Of a stretch of DNA of 64,000 nt, positions 47,796 to 60,759 are shown piece by piece. A program made the translations under genes and the position numbers. The DNA is from Datura wrightii (taxonomy: Eukaryota > Streptophyta > Magnoliopsida > Solanales > Solanaceae). The stretch is taken from NCBI GenBank assembly GCA_035772735.1, contig JASDFA010000018.1, positions 141,427,501 to 141,491,500 on the forward strand. The letters run 5' to 3'. The notes below the pieces were generated by a model that worked only from the letters and a program-made list of their open reading frames with translations, did not search any database and was not told the DNA's origin. Numbering within the stretch: position 1 is the first letter of the stretch; each line of letters opens with the position of its first letter.

Positions 47796-49975
47796 GGAAA
47801 TCTTGGATCCTTTGAGGTCATTTCGAAATGTTGACATCATCAAGAGTTAAAGTATGGAATCTAGTTTCAACCAATTTTGGTGTTGGTTGTTCTTGTCTTC
47901 CTTCTAGAATTAGATCATCTGTCATCCCATCTTGATCATCATCGACTTAAGAAACTTCTTGTTCTCTTGGTCGGTTCACATATATTGGTTTATTGTCTTC
48001 CTCAAAGGTGTCTAGTGAGAGATTCTCACTTGACTCAGTCTCTACTTCTTCAGTTTCTTCAGTAGGATCTCTATCTAATGTCTATTCGGTACTTGATCCT
48101 ATGCTATCATCTTCTTCCAAGTCATAGAGGTCCGTAACAACTTGATTTGAGATCATCAAGTCTTCTGGATGTGGCTTTTTTGAACATTCTCAAACCTCTT
48201 TCCTTTGTTTGGCCTGCTTCTCTGCTGCAAGAGCATTTTTCTTTTCCCAAACCCATTTTTCAATGTCAAACTCGGTTTCCTCATTGGATTTTTGAGTGTA
48301 GGAAATGGGTTCATGTGAAATGAAAGGAGAAGTAGTACTAGGGTAGCTCAATTTAGGTGGTGAGTATGTCTATGGCGACATAGGGAAAAAGGAGGACTTT
48401 GGAGAGTGGCTTTGGGTTCTTTGTGGCTCAAAAGGTCCATGTCTATGTTGTTTTATTTGTTCTTTGATATTAGCCATCTCTTTTTGTTTTTGTGAAAAGA
48501 AGTGTAAAAGTGAGGTTCCTAGTGTACAAATCTCATACTGCATATTCTGCAGTCGCAATTCCAAGGGTCAAATAAGACCGGCATGTTGATTGGATGTATG
48601 TTCCACTTTCTTCTTAATGCCTTCCACCTTGCTCATCATCTTTTTCTGTGTGTGAGCAACGTTCTTAAGGGAAGTTCCGATGTTGGTCAGCGCTTTGTTC
48701 TAGCAGCTTGCATTTTCTGATTGCCAGTTAATGGTAGCCTCAATATCACTTGTTGGTGGATTTTCTCCAGTGGGCAACACAACAATTTTCTTTGGTATTT
48801 TGGTGCATGGTTTACACCATCTTTTTTAAATGGTTGTTGTGAAGGGAATTCTGGAGTATGACTGGATCTGGATAGACTCATCATAAGGATTTGAGGATTG
48901 TGAGGTTTTTTTGGTAGGAATAGGTAAAGTAGGACAATCTTGAGGTTTGTAGGAGACAAGGAATTCATACTTTCTTGGGCGACTCAGGGAACTGATAGAT
49001 GGATCCCCATATTCTTGTCATTTATGAAATTCCTTTTCTGAGCATCTCCCCTTCTTTTTTTTCGGTTTGGATTTCTTCTCGACATATTCAATCTCATCCT
49101 CCATACATTCTTGGCAATCACATTCGATATCCCAAGCACAGTGTCCAGTGAAGGGACATTTGAACCACCATATGTCACGACCTTCATGATTGAACTATTT
49201 GATCCAATCATGTTCACTTATGATAGCTGGAAGGCTCCAATCGAATACATCCTCTTCATCTTCAAGAAAGGGTATGGATGTAGGCTGGTACATCTGAAGA
49301 GAAAAGGTTGTGCTATTCGATTTTTTCATATGAGAATGGTCAAAGCTGATGGCTACATTTTTATCCTGTTTTTTGGCAAAGATTAGTTCTATGGATCGAA
49401 AAGGTTCAACAAGAGGTTCTTTCATCTGCTCATAGTTGGTAACCCACGAGTCAGGAAGGATTTTGACAAGTTCTTCCTTTGGTATCTTTCTAGGTATTTG
49501 GGTGCATGTGGTAGTTCCGTTGGTGGCGCCTATATGTAGCAGTAAAGCATCATCTCCACTATGATCCATGGCATGGTTCTGAACTCGCCAAGCTATCTAA
49601 TAGTGAAGAGTTGCCTGGATAGTATCTCTAGCTTGTAGAGCTCCCTATATTTGAACTAGGATCTTTAAGACTTCTGTCAGATATGGGTCGCTTAGGGACA
49701 TATTGAAATTTGGATATAAGGTGACAAAGACTGTCCAAGCTTTCAAGGTGACCGCAGTTTTACCCAAATTAGCATGTTGGTACTCTTGGTATCAGGTATT
49801 ATGGAGTGAAAGGTGTGCAACAATAAGTTGGTCTTTCCTTCCATGATAATACAAGGCGATACGGACAACACCAAAATGAATATGGGTGAATCCATGATTT
49901 TTCCATTTCTTTGGAAAATCATTGGGAATTTGCAGGTGAAAAACTATTCTTCTTGAGTAGCAACAATAGGATGTT
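47796..49975 (-). pseudogene. Decayed pararetrovirus-like region with movement-protein domain
   Basis: On the minus strand, 49575-49950 keeps blocks typical of the caulimovirid movement protein domain found in endogenous pararetroviruses (FGVVRIALYYHGR, then LYPNFNMSLSDP, then AWRVQNHAMD). It is followed by 49195-49569 (LPDSWVTNYEQ). A Cys/His-rich patch (FKCPFTGHC with further cysteines) is at about 49090-49160. Low-complexity and Lys-rich frames (48370-48564 and 48687-48968) come after that. Stops and shifts break it throughout. No RT is present; the sequence ends at the Gypsy fragment. The family call is from memory of these blocks and would need a search. It is an old, inactive relic. Confidence 0.5.
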
Positions 49976-50579
49976 GATCAACACTACTACAAAAAGGGCC
50001 TTTAGTGGTAATTATTTAACAACAATAATACAATAGCCGCTAATTAATTCTTTAACTTAAAATATTAGTGACAAATGAATATTATCCAGTAAAAAATATC
50101 TTTTTACCGACAATAAAATAATTTATGACTAAAAATTACTAATTAAAAATAATTATAATTATTTTATCCTCCCTCCAATTCTTTTACGCAATATTTTCCT
50201 ATTACCTCAAATCATTAATAAGAAAATAAAAAAATAAGAAATCTTTCCCTCCCAATCTATTTCTAGTTTAGCATCGATACCTAATTTCATATTGCGGCTA
50301 ATTCTACTCAATCCCAGCTCTAATCGATTCAACCAGGTAAGCAAATCAAATTCGTCTTCCAGTCGTAAAACAAATTTCAGCAATATGATTTCTACCTGGC
50401 GTTTTATCTCTATTTCTCTACCTCTCTTTTAATCTCTGTTTTGTCTATATTGATTTTCATATCTACGTCAACGAACAGCAACTCTAACATGTTTTACGAC
50501 TTTTTCTATGGTTGTTTCTATCGCATTCTCTACCTTACATTGTCTTTGTTTCTCTGCCTCTTTCTATCTCTGCTTTATC

Positions 50580-53164
50580 TGTTATACCCCGTAAGAATCC
50601 CGGCATCTAGATGACCTATTCGCACATTGGTTAAGCATATTTGAAGGCCATACGTGCTAAAGAAAGGTCCGGGAAAAGATCGGACGAGAAACCTGTCGAA
50701 CCATCGCGGAAGGAGCCGAGGCAGAACCCCTCCGCGATGGCAGTGTGTCACGGAGGTGTAGCCTCCGCGTTGGCTCCATGACATGTTGGCCTTGTCCAGG
50801 CCCAAGTATATAAAGCCCCACTTCGGTTTTAAATCATTAAACACTTATAATTTCCAGTGAAACAGAGAGGGATCAGCAGAGAAAGGGTAAGAACGAAGGA
50901 GGTAAGATAATTTTCGTCCGATTACGCTGCTAAACGTTGTCCAAACTCAAATTAACCTCAGATACCGAGGTATTTAGCAGCAGAGAGCATTCCTACGGAT
51001 TTAGTTTCGTGAAATACGGCCGACGAACCGTCGAGCTACCGAGGTAAGGTAAGTGGAATTGCTCTAAACTAGTGTCTATGTGTTCCTAGCTATTAAGTCA
51101 ATATTTCTCCCTTCTAGACCTCTGAAAAAAAGCGAGTTTTTGACCGTCATTAGATAAGCCTAAGTTTAGGCTATAAACTATATCGAAAGTGACGTTACTC
51201 TTTAAAATAAAGCTGTATTTAGTATTAATTGACATATTTATGAATGCAGTTGGGAGAAATAGTTGAAGTACTGGCCGAGCCTCGTTCGGCAGACAGTTAG
51301 TTCGAGGATAAGGTATGTAAAGCTAGTTTCCTCGGCAAGTTAAGTAATCTCGGTATAGTACAGTAATTTAAAGGCCAGTAGAATGTTCAGAAGTCATGTG
51401 CTATGTTTATTACGAATATTGGTACGATATTAGAAGCATCGAGTTATAACTTGCGTGAAACTTGCTAGCACGATATAGATTCTAATACAAGTGTTAGAAA
51501 CTGCACAGCATGCTCAGTACGTGATGTGACACAGAATGTTAGGATATCATTTTATCCAGTGAAACCCAGTAAAGCAATGTAATATCTGTAAGACATCTCA
51601 GAAATAGAATGATAAGTTAAAATGAAGTTAGAAAGCATGTTAGGAATAGTAAATCATGTTACTATAGAAACTCAGTATACAATATAGTTTTCAGCAGAAA
51701 CACTATATCTGTTCAGCACTAGCCCCAGTACAGTCTGGCAGAAGACTATATTTATACATATATACTATTACCAGCCTCAGCATGTATTAAGTACGTACAT
51801 ATTACTATCGCTAGTTTAGCATATAGTATATACAAACACTTTACCACTATTAGCCTCAGTATGTGGGACATGCAGGTAGTATTACTAGTTGAGACCGATG
51901 TATTGTTTGGGGTTGGACTACCTAGCATCCATGACCGCCCCAGGGTTGATAGCTGTATCGACTCGTCCGCCAGAGGACGAGGATACGTCACTCTACGGAG
52001 TGGTATGCCGTCCCACAGGGGACGAAGATGGGATGCTAGTTTTTCCCCATACTGTGCCTAGGTCGGCCCTTACACACCCCTGTCGAGCGGATACGCCCGG
52101 GTGTTGATTCAGGAGTCCTCCGAACTCAGATGCAGTTATAGTCAGGGGCTCAGCAAGCCCAAGTGCATACCCAGGGGACCGGCGGGATGCTTATAGCTAT
52201 TATAGGAGATGGGATGACCAGGGTAGAGGTATAGATTCTGTGCTGATTGTACCCCCCGGCTTATGGGGGCCGGGTAAGGTTTGTGTGTGCTATGTGATGT
52301 TATGATATGTTATGCCATGTACAGTAGATACGAGTAGATCGACAGTAGGACGATAAATCTCCAGGTATGACTCCTACTCCTTCCAGTATAATTGAGAGAA
52401 GGTATGACTTACATTATCAGACAGTTAATCCATTCCTTTCTACTTCAGTTTCATCAGTTGTATTGTTATTTTCAGATATTTCTTTCAGTTATTGATTTAC
52501 ATACTCAGTACCAGCGGTACTGATGCCCGGTGGGGCGTTGCATTACTTGCCTGCAGGTACTCATAGACGAGCAGGCGATACCACGTGATTCCTATCAGCG
52601 ATCGAGCATTCAGCTCCTGTCATCCGGAGACTGAATCCCAGAGGTGTATTCCGTTTTATTTTGTTGTACAGTACGGGTAGGTCAGGGCCCTATTCCGATC
52701 ATTTCTATTGCTATTCCTAGAGGCTTGCAGTCTGTATGTATATTACCCTGTGGTCAGATGAGCCGGTCGTGTGAGGCGGTGCAGTTGTATAGCTGTTAGT
52801 ACTTGTGTTTCCTTTATGTTGGCCGTGTGGGGCCATAGTTCGACAGTAGTGGTGACCTTGCCGGTCACGTAGCTATCCAGTACTTCATGGTTAAGTTATA
52901 GATAACTAGACAGCATGGTGGCCTTGTCGGCCTGCATAGGTTTCCTTATAGCTGCTTGTTTCTGGTTAGCTGTTATTACAGGTACAGGAGGCTATAGGCC
53001 AATGGGCCGGGGGCTGTGTTTACAGCTGTTATATAGCCCTTTGTTTCCAGAAATGTGAGTTAGAGACAGCCAGGCACCATATGTGCCTAGGCTCAGTAGT
53101 CTAGTAGTTCAGGTCCTAGTAGGGCACCAAGTGCCAGTCATACCCCCCAAGGCGGGGTGTGACA
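50580..53164 (+). repeat. 5' LTR of the nested element
   Basis: TGTTATACCC to GGGTGTGACA, 2585 bp. TATA box TATATAAA at 50807-50814. Upstream, CCATCGCGGA / TCCGCGATGG (50701-50740) forms one inverted repeat, and TGTGTCACGGAGG / GCTCCATGACATG (50744-50785) a decayed 13-16-13 module. A GC-richer middle part (51890-52300) gives short frames that are not genes. Confidence 0.93.
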
Positions 53165-53168
53165 AACT

Positions 53169-53180
53169 TGGTATCAGAGC
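53169..53180 (+). promoter_or_regulatory. Primer binding site for initiator tRNA-Met
   Basis: TGGTATCAGAGC, four bases after the LTR end; perfect match to the usual site. Confidence 0.92.
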
Positions 53181-55855
53181 AGGTCGTGTCCCAGGGAGTC
53201 TGCAAGCCGTGCTAAGTAGAGTCCTGCCCATGGATGTGTTGTGCACCACATATTATGGGTAGGGGGCTGTAAGGCATGATAGGATGGTTGTCTTTTATTC
53301 TTATTCAGTCGTGCTTTAGAGCGGTACAGTATAGGGTGGAGTCTCTAAAAACTTACCGTATTCTTTGATTACAGATACAAAGGGAGATCAGCATTACCCT
53401 ATTACAGGCAGAAGATCAGATATAGCAACAGAAGAAGGCATCAGCCAGTTACATGATAACTACGGCAGCAGGAGGAGGTACCCGAGACCTCCCAGCATGA
53501 TACCTTTATCGGTACTATCCCCAGTATACGTTGATAGTGTCAGAATAGGAAGTCAGGAGTGTAATGTGCATACGAGTTAATTTATTTATTAGCTATATAA
53601 GATCTGATTAAGATTACAGACAAGGTCAGACCACCAGGTAAGTATAAGAAAGAGAGTGGAATGCAGGAATCCCAAATACATCTTTTAGATATGGTACAGT
53701 TAAATGCTTTTACTTGTTGCAATAAGAAAAAGGCTATTCCTACCTCTTGATTTTGATGCCAGTATAGTAAAGGGGCATAAGACTTGAGATGGGGCTGCCA
53801 AATCAAGCAGTAAGTAAAGATGGGCTAATTGATCCTAGTAAGTATTAGAAAGTATAAAGAGCCCCTATGATTACATAAGCTGTGCAGACCCTTATGATAA
53901 CAAGCCAGTAAAGAAAGTAAGACGATTTAGCTTACCCGAAGCAGGGGTAAAAGACTTGTTAGTAATGAATGCTTAGTAATAGTCAATTTCGAGTCAGAAA
54001 AAGGCCAAGTCTGTCACATATGCTAACAGATAGCAAGACATACCTGTAAGATTGTAGTTATGATCCGGCTGTAATATCGAAAGGGTGAGGGGTCATGTGG
54101 ATCAGATAGGTCTGACTGCAAGTCAGGGGGGGTATGAATTGATACTGGACCAGCAATCTTGTTAACAATGAAGAGCAGGTACCTTGAACCCCAGAGTTCA
54201 GCTTAAGTAAGATGAGGGAAGGAAGCAGGAATGTCAGATCTTGTGGGGAAATTAGAATTACCCCCGGATTGATAAAATATCGTATTAAGGATTAAGCCTC
54301 GGGCTGACAGTAAGATTGCGGTTCAGAATATCGCAGTATGTCCGCTATGGAGAAGTTAAAAAGTTACCGATACAGTAATTCTAATCTAGTGTAGCCTAGA
54401 GATAAGGCCCAGCAGACAGTCATGGGCTCTCAATATATGCCTAGTAAGGCTACAAGATTCGAACGTCGACTCCACATCGCAAGAGTGGCGGAATTTCAAA
54501 CAGCAGATAATAACTAAAGTGTTTATGTTTGTTACTTTCAGAACGGGGTGACAATGCAATGAAATGATAAGTCAGGGCAGGAGATATTATTAGGCCGTAG
54601 AAGCGGTGTATCATGTACGGTATGAGACTCAGCAGAGCATGTCAGAGATTATGTATTACCGCAGAATTCAGTACATATTGTACGTAGCTATCGATATATA
54701 CAAATACAGATAATAGATACGCTGTGAGTAGCTGCCTATAAGGGGTACAATCACAGATGCTGATTAGTAATAGAAAGCATGTACAAATTGCATTGCAGGA
54801 ACCCCCCCCCCCCCCTTGCCAAAAGAAAGGGAGAAGAAACAAAGAAAAGGAGAGAAGAAAGGAGAAAGGGAAAGGAGAAGAGAAAGGGAGAATTAAGTGT
54901 GAATTACGTATGAAGTCATAGAAACTATCTCAGTTCTCAGTTATTAAGTTAATAGACTTATGTGTTGTTGCCAGATCTAGGCTCTAGGAGCTTACCAGAG
55001 TTAATGGCCTAAACCAAATGGCTAGATGATAAGGGCGCAGTTAGAAGGTCTACCGACCAGCTGGCGCCTGCATTAGCAGGGAAGCATCCCTGAAGATCGG
55101 TAACAGTAGTGCATGTGCTAGAACCAGGATTAGAGGCTGAATAGGCAAATTTCAGAGATTAGCAATACCAAAATTGTTCCAGTATGTTAAGTGGTCGTAC
55201 GTCATTTTCCCAGCCTTGTAGGTGAGAGTCGGCCTTAGCCAACCTAGCAGTTGTTATGTGGAACATCCCATAAGTCAGCCGGCCGTCCCAGTCAGAATAC
55301 CCGTGGGTACCCCAAGGAAGGGTCCACATCAGTAGTCAGCGACAGACTAGTGCTTCAGCTGGTTCTCGTAAGATATTCAAATGCGGAGCCCTAGCAGAAG
55401 GCCAGTATTTACAGAATAGCTCATAAGACCGAGAATTCCCCAGAATAGCAGTATAAATCCAAGTGGATACACACAAGGCGTAAGAAATTGATAGTACCCT
55501 GCTAGCACAGTGTTTATTAATACTAGGGGATCAGTAGACTCCCGGTGAAGATCCAGAGATTGATCGCCTGGGAGTAAGTTTGATTAAGTCCAGCCTTACA
55601 GCGGTTCAAGCAAATAACAAAGAAATTAGATGCCCACAAGTCTGCAGTATGCATGAACTATAAGTACTTAAGTAGAACAGTTAGAGCATTGTTAGACCAC
55701 TGCCACATTCGGGTCATTCAACCCGACTATTCAGTTATTTAATGTTATGCAGCCAGATCGTTAGAGGTCATGGTTAATATTAGGATCCTCTGATCAGATA
55801 AAGGCACAAGGTGCGCAGACGATTGTTCAGGTTATCCCAGCAACAAGTAGCCTTA
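53181..55855 (+). other. Interior with no recognisable gag, protease or RT
   Basis: About 2.7 kb. The first 170 bases look like the usual Tekay leader. After that there is no long frame. Near 55643-55690 the bases can be read as VCMNYKYLSRTVR, a possible trace of the RT box CIDYRQLN. A C14 run (54802-54815) and a nearly pure purine stretch (54821-54892) lie in it. Cause of decay unknown: either very old mutation in a parent copy or replacement by unrelated DNA. Confidence 0.5.
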
Positions 55856-57550
55856 GCATGTGGCCGAAGGGCCAGATAAGCTCTAGCTACGCCTGTAACT
55901 ACCTGTCAATCTCTTCGGCAAGACAAGTCAGTATGACCGTCAATTATATACTGAGCTCTCTAAGTATGAAAATGTTATATCAATCAAGAAGAGGTAATGG
56001 AGCAGCAACCGCTCTTAGCTATAGATCTATTAGAAGTGTGGTGTATGGGCTGCCCAAGCAACGGGAGTTGGTCAGAAAGATACATCAATTGGTCAATTTA
56101 GCCGTTCGTGTAATAGAAATAAAGGACAACAGAGCGGTAATCGAGAACACCGCCGTGTCGTCATCAGTGGTGAAAATAAAAAGTACGATAGTATAAGAAT
56201 CCTGACCTGGTTAGCAGGGAAAAATGCCAGGTTTTCATGTAACAGAGGGTGGAGTGCTGCGTTTTAAAGGCCGTCTATATGTTCCAGATGTTTCAAGGCT
56301 TCACCAGCAGATTCTGAACGAGGTACATTACGCCCGTTATTCTCTTCACCCCGGTACGACAAAAATGTACCATGACATCAAAGAGAACTACTGGTGGCCA
56401 GGTATGAAATGAGAAATTTCTGAATTTGTAGCCCAGTGTCCTAACTGCCAACAGGTGAAAGAAGAACATCAGAAACCAAGCGGGTTAACTCAGGACATAG
56501 TTGTGCCTCTCTGGAAATAGGAAGCAGTGAATATGGATTTTGTGGCAGGATTACCCCGTACCAGACACAGACATGACTCTATATGAATAATAGTTGACAG
56601 ATTGACTAAATCAGCTCATTTCCTGCCAGTTAGAACTACTTTCTCGGCTGGAGATTATGCGGAGTTGTATATTTGAGAGATAGTCAGATTGCATGGAGTG
56701 CCAGTATCCGTTATTTCAAACAGAGGAGCGCATTTCACGGCTAGGTTTTGGAAATCGTTCCAGAAGGGGCTGGGGATACAGATTAATCTAAGCACAGCTT
56801 CCCACCCTCAGACAGATGGGCAGGCTGAGCGGACTATCCAAATGCTCGAAGATATGTTGCGAGCGTGTGTACTAGATTTTGGGGGTAATTGGGATGAGCA
56901 TCTTTCGTTGATTGAATTTGCCTACAACAATAGCTATCATTCAGCCATCCAGATGGAGCCTTCCGAGGCATTATACGGGCGAAAATATAGATCGCCGGTT
57001 GGCTGGTTTGAAGTGGCGGAATCAGCATTGGTTGGCCCAGACATTGTTCGGCAGTTAGAGGAAAAGATAAAGCTTATCCGAGAACGTTTACTGACTGCTC
57101 AGAGCCGCCAGAAGTCTTATGCAGATGTGCGGCGCAAAAATCTAGAATTTGCGGTAAATGACTGGGTATATCTGAAAGTGTCTCCGATGAAAGGGGTAAT
57201 GAGATTTGGCAAGAAAGGCAAGCTTAGCCCGAGATTCATTGGGCCATATCAGATTCGGCGAAGAATAGGCCGAGTTGCATACGAATTGAACTTGCCTCCG
57301 GAGTTAGCATCTGTTCACCCAGTATTCCATGTCTCTATGTTAATGAAGTTCGTAGGGGACCCTTCTACAGTAGTTCCAGTTCAGAATGTCCAGGTCACGG
57401 AAGAGTTAGCATATGAAGAAGTTCCCGTAGCTATCTTAGACAAACAGATTCGCAGGTTGAGGACTAAAGATGTTGCGTCTGTCAAAGTATTGTGACGTAA
57501 TAGGAACCGTGAGGAAATGACGTGGGAAGCTGAAGAAGATATGAAAGCCA
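55856..57550 (+). pseudogene. Tekay-like RNase H end, integrase and chromodomain tail
   Basis: 55990-56196 retains the RNase H end and linker (AATALSYRS, KQRELVRKIHQLVNL). 56224-56412 is the zinc-binding domain (HYARYSLHPGTTKMYHD). The integrase core follows: first Asp in MDFVAGLP (56535), second Asp replaced by Asn in VISNRGAHF (codon 56719-56721), Glu in GQAERTIQMLEDML. Then come the C-terminal domain (FIGPYQIRRRIGRVAYEL, VHPVFHVSML) and tail. Stops at 56410, 56518, 56584, 56674 and 57493; most sit at expected Arg or Trp codons. The last 268-codon frame is 56689-57495. Not active. Confidence 0.9.
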
Positions 57551-57805
57551 GATACCCTCACCGATTTCAGGCCTAGTCAGGCGACAGGTATGTCCGTATT
57601 ATTACTTATGCAGTACCTTATAGTTGTATGTGTGTGAATGAGAAAGATTGATACTTAGTTATCCAGTGGATCTTAAAATACTGCGTGCAGTACCTGTGTT
57701 GGACTTTTCTGCATTTCAGGTTTTTGCTATAGTCCATATTACAGGGGAAACTCTGCCGAAATTTTTCTAAACAAGTAAATTAAGTAGTCCTCTAGATAGC
57801 AGTAT

Positions 57806-57840
57806 ACATTCGAGGACGAATGTTCTTAAGGGGGGGAGAA
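57806..57840 (+). promoter_or_regulatory. AGGA-loop hairpin and polypurine tract
   Basis: ACATTCG (57806-57812), loop AGGA, CGAATGT (57817-57823), then AAGGGGGGGAGAA (57828-57840) against the LTR. Seven perfect pairs. Confidence 0.88.
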
Positions 57841-60421
57841 TGTTATACCCAGTAAGAATCCCGGCACCTAGATGACCTATTCGCACGTTGGTTAAGCATA
57901 TTTGAAGGCCATACGTGCTAAAGAAAGGTCCGGAAAAAGATCGGACGAGAAACCTGTCAAACCATCGCAGAAGGAGCCGAGGCAGAACCCCTCCGCGATG
58001 GCAGCGTGTCACGGAGGTGAAGCCTCCGCGTTGGCTCCGTGATACGTTGGCCTTGTCCAGGCCTAAGTATATAAAGCCCCACTTCGGTTTTAAATCATTA
58101 AACACTTATAATTTCCAGTGAAACAGAGAGGGATCAGCAGAGAAAGGGTAAGAACGAAGGAGGTAAGATAATTTTCATCCGATTACGCTGCTAAATGTTG
58201 TCCAAACTCAAATTAACCTCAGATACCGAGGTATTTAGCAGCAGAGAGCATTCCTACGGATTTAGTTTCGTGAAATACGGCCAACGAACCGTCGAGCTAC
58301 CGAGCTAAGGTAAGTGGAATTGCTCTAAACTAGTGTCTATGTGTTCCTAGCTATGAAGTCAATATTTCTCCCTTCTAGACCTCTAAAAAATAGCGCGTTT
58401 TTGATCGTCTTTCGATAAGCCTAAGTTTAGGCTATAAACTATATCGAAAGTGACGTTGCTCTTTAAAATAAAGCTGTATTTAGTATTAATTGACATATTT
58501 ATGAATGCAGTTGGGAGAAATAGTTGAAGTACTGGCCGAGCCTTGTTCGGAAGACAGATAGTTCGAGGATAAGGTAGGTAAAGCTAGTTTCCTCGGCAAG
58601 TTAAGTAATCTCGGTACAGTACAGTAATTTAAAGGCCAGTAGAATGTTCAGAAGTCATGTGTTATGTTTATTACGAATATTGGTACGATATTAGAAGCAT
58701 CGAGTTATAACTTGCGTGAAACTTGCTAGCACGATATAGATTCTAATACAAGTGTTAGAAACTGCACAGCATGCTCAGTACGTGATGTGACACAGAATGT
58801 TAGGATATCATTTTATCCAGTGAAACCCAGTAAAGCAATGTAATATCTGTAAGACATCTCAGAAATAGAATGATAAGTTAAAATGAAGTTAGAAAGCATG
58901 TTAGGAATAGTAAATCATGTTACTATAGAAACTCAGTATACAACATAGTTTTCAGCAGAAACACTATATCTGTTCAGCACTAGCCCCAGTACAGTCTGGC
59001 AGAAGACTATATTTATACATATATACTATTACCAGCCTCAGCATGTATTAAGTACGTACATATTACTATCGCTAGTTCAGTATATAGTATATACAAACAC
59101 TTTACCACTATTAGCTTCAGTATGTGGGACATGCAAATAGTATTACTAGTTGAGACCGATGTATTGTTTGGGGTTGGACTACCTAGCATCCATGACCGCC
59201 CCAGGGTTGATAGCTGTATCGACTCGTTCGCTAGAGGACGAGGATACGTCACTCTACGGAGTGGTATGCCGTCCCACAGGGGACGAAGATGGGATGCTAG
59301 TTTTTCCCCATACTGTGCCTAGGTCGGCCCTTACACACCCCTGTCGAGCGGATACGCCCGGGTGTTGATTCAGGAGTCCTCCGAACTCAGATGCAGTTAT
59401 AGTCAGGGGCTCAGCGAGCCCAAGTGCATACCCAGGGGACCGGCGGGATGCTTATAGCTATTATAGGAGATGGGATGACCGGGGTAGAGGTATACATTCT
59501 GTGCTGATTGTACCCCCCGACTTATGGGGGCCGGGTAAGGTTTGTGTGTGCTATGTGATGTTATGATATGTTATGCCATGTACAGTAGATACGAGTAGAT
59601 CGACAGTAGGACGATAAATCTCCAGGTATGACTCCTACTCCTTCCAGTATAATTGAGAGAAGGTATGACTTACATTATCAGACAGTTAATCCATTCCTTT
59701 CTACTTCAGTTTCATCAGTTGTATTGTTATTTTCAGATATTTCTTTCAGTTATTGATTTACATACTCAGTACCAGTGGTACTGACGCCCGGTGGGGCGCT
59801 GCATTACTTGCCTGCAGGTACTCATAGACGAGCAGGCGATACCACGTGATTCCTGTCAGCAATCGAGCATTCAGCTCCTGTCATCCGGAGACTGAATCCC
59901 AGAGGTGTATTCTGTTTTCTTTTGTTGTACAGTACGGGTAAGTCGGGGCCCTATCCCGATCATTTCTATTGCTATTCCTGCTTGCAGTCTGTATGTATAT
60001 TACGCTGTGGTCAGATGAGCCGGTCGTGTGAGGCCGTGCAGTTGTATAACTGTTAGTACTTGTGTTTCCTTTATGTTGGCCGTGTGGAGCCATAGTTCGA
60101 CAGTAGTGGTGACCTTGCCGGTCACATAGCTATCCAGTACTTCATGGTTAAGGTATAGATAACTAGACAGCATGGTGGCCTTGTCGGCCCGCATAGGTTT
60201 CCTTATAGCTGCTTGTTTCTGGTTAGTTGTTATTACAGGTACAGGAGGCTATAGGCCAATGGGCCGGGGGCTGTGTTTACAGCCGTTATATAGCCCTTTG
60301 TTTCCAGAAATGTGAGTTAGAGCCAGCCAGGCACCATATGTGCCCAGGCTCGGCAGTCTAGTAGTTCAGGTCCTAGTAGGGCACCAGGTGCCAGTCATAC
60401 CCCCCAAGGCGGGGTGTGACA
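57841..60421 (+). repeat. 3' LTR of the nested element
   Basis: TGTTATACCC to GGGTGTGACA, 2581 bp, closely matching 50580-53164. TATA box at 58068-58075. Differences include a 4-base gap near 59978 and many C/T or G/A changes. Confidence 0.93.
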
Positions 60422-60483
60422 TTATCTGTTTTGCAATTTCCAGCAACCATAGATATTGATCAGGTAAGGTTCTACCTTTGTGT

Positions 60484-60759
60484 CCATGTATAGTTGAATG
60501 TAATATATTATTTTCATCTTGTTACTTGAAGCTCTTATCATTAGCAAGAATAATTGATAATGTTTTTTGCGTTGAGTATTATGTAGTTAAAGTGCTTGTG
60601 AAAATGCCACAAAGGCTTTTGTTTCCATGTATACTTGAATGTAATATATTATTTTCATCTTGTTACTTGAAACTCTTATAATTAGCAAGAACAATTGATA
60701 ATGTTTTTTGCATTGAGTATTATGTAGTTAAAGTGTTTGTGAAAATGCCACAAAGACTA
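60484..60759. repeat. Tandem duplication, 141-bp unit, two copies
   Basis: Units begin CCATGTATAGTTGAATG (60484) and CCATGTATACTTGAATG (60625). Only a handful of differences. Part of the CACTA leader. The stretch 60760-61189 after it is AT-rich and shows no gene that I recognise. Confidence 0.9.

Larger units (their letters stand above)
50580..60421 (+). mobile_element. Nested Tekay-like LTR retrotransposon, 9.84 kb, complete ends
   Basis: LTRs at 50580-53164 and 57841-60421, initiator-Met primer site, polypurine tract, and target duplication TTATC at 50575-50579 and 60422-60426. LTRs differ by small substitutions and a 4-base gap, around one to a few percent by eye. The coding region is poor: gag to RT is not recognisable, and integrase carries five stops and a catalytic change. 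It must have been copied in trans. Confidence 0.93.

Noticed and set aside
51861..52107. Frames of 66-72 codons in the Tekay-like LTR, repeated at 59122-59368
   Set aside because: They lie within LTR sequence, overlap each other in two frames and have no known motif.
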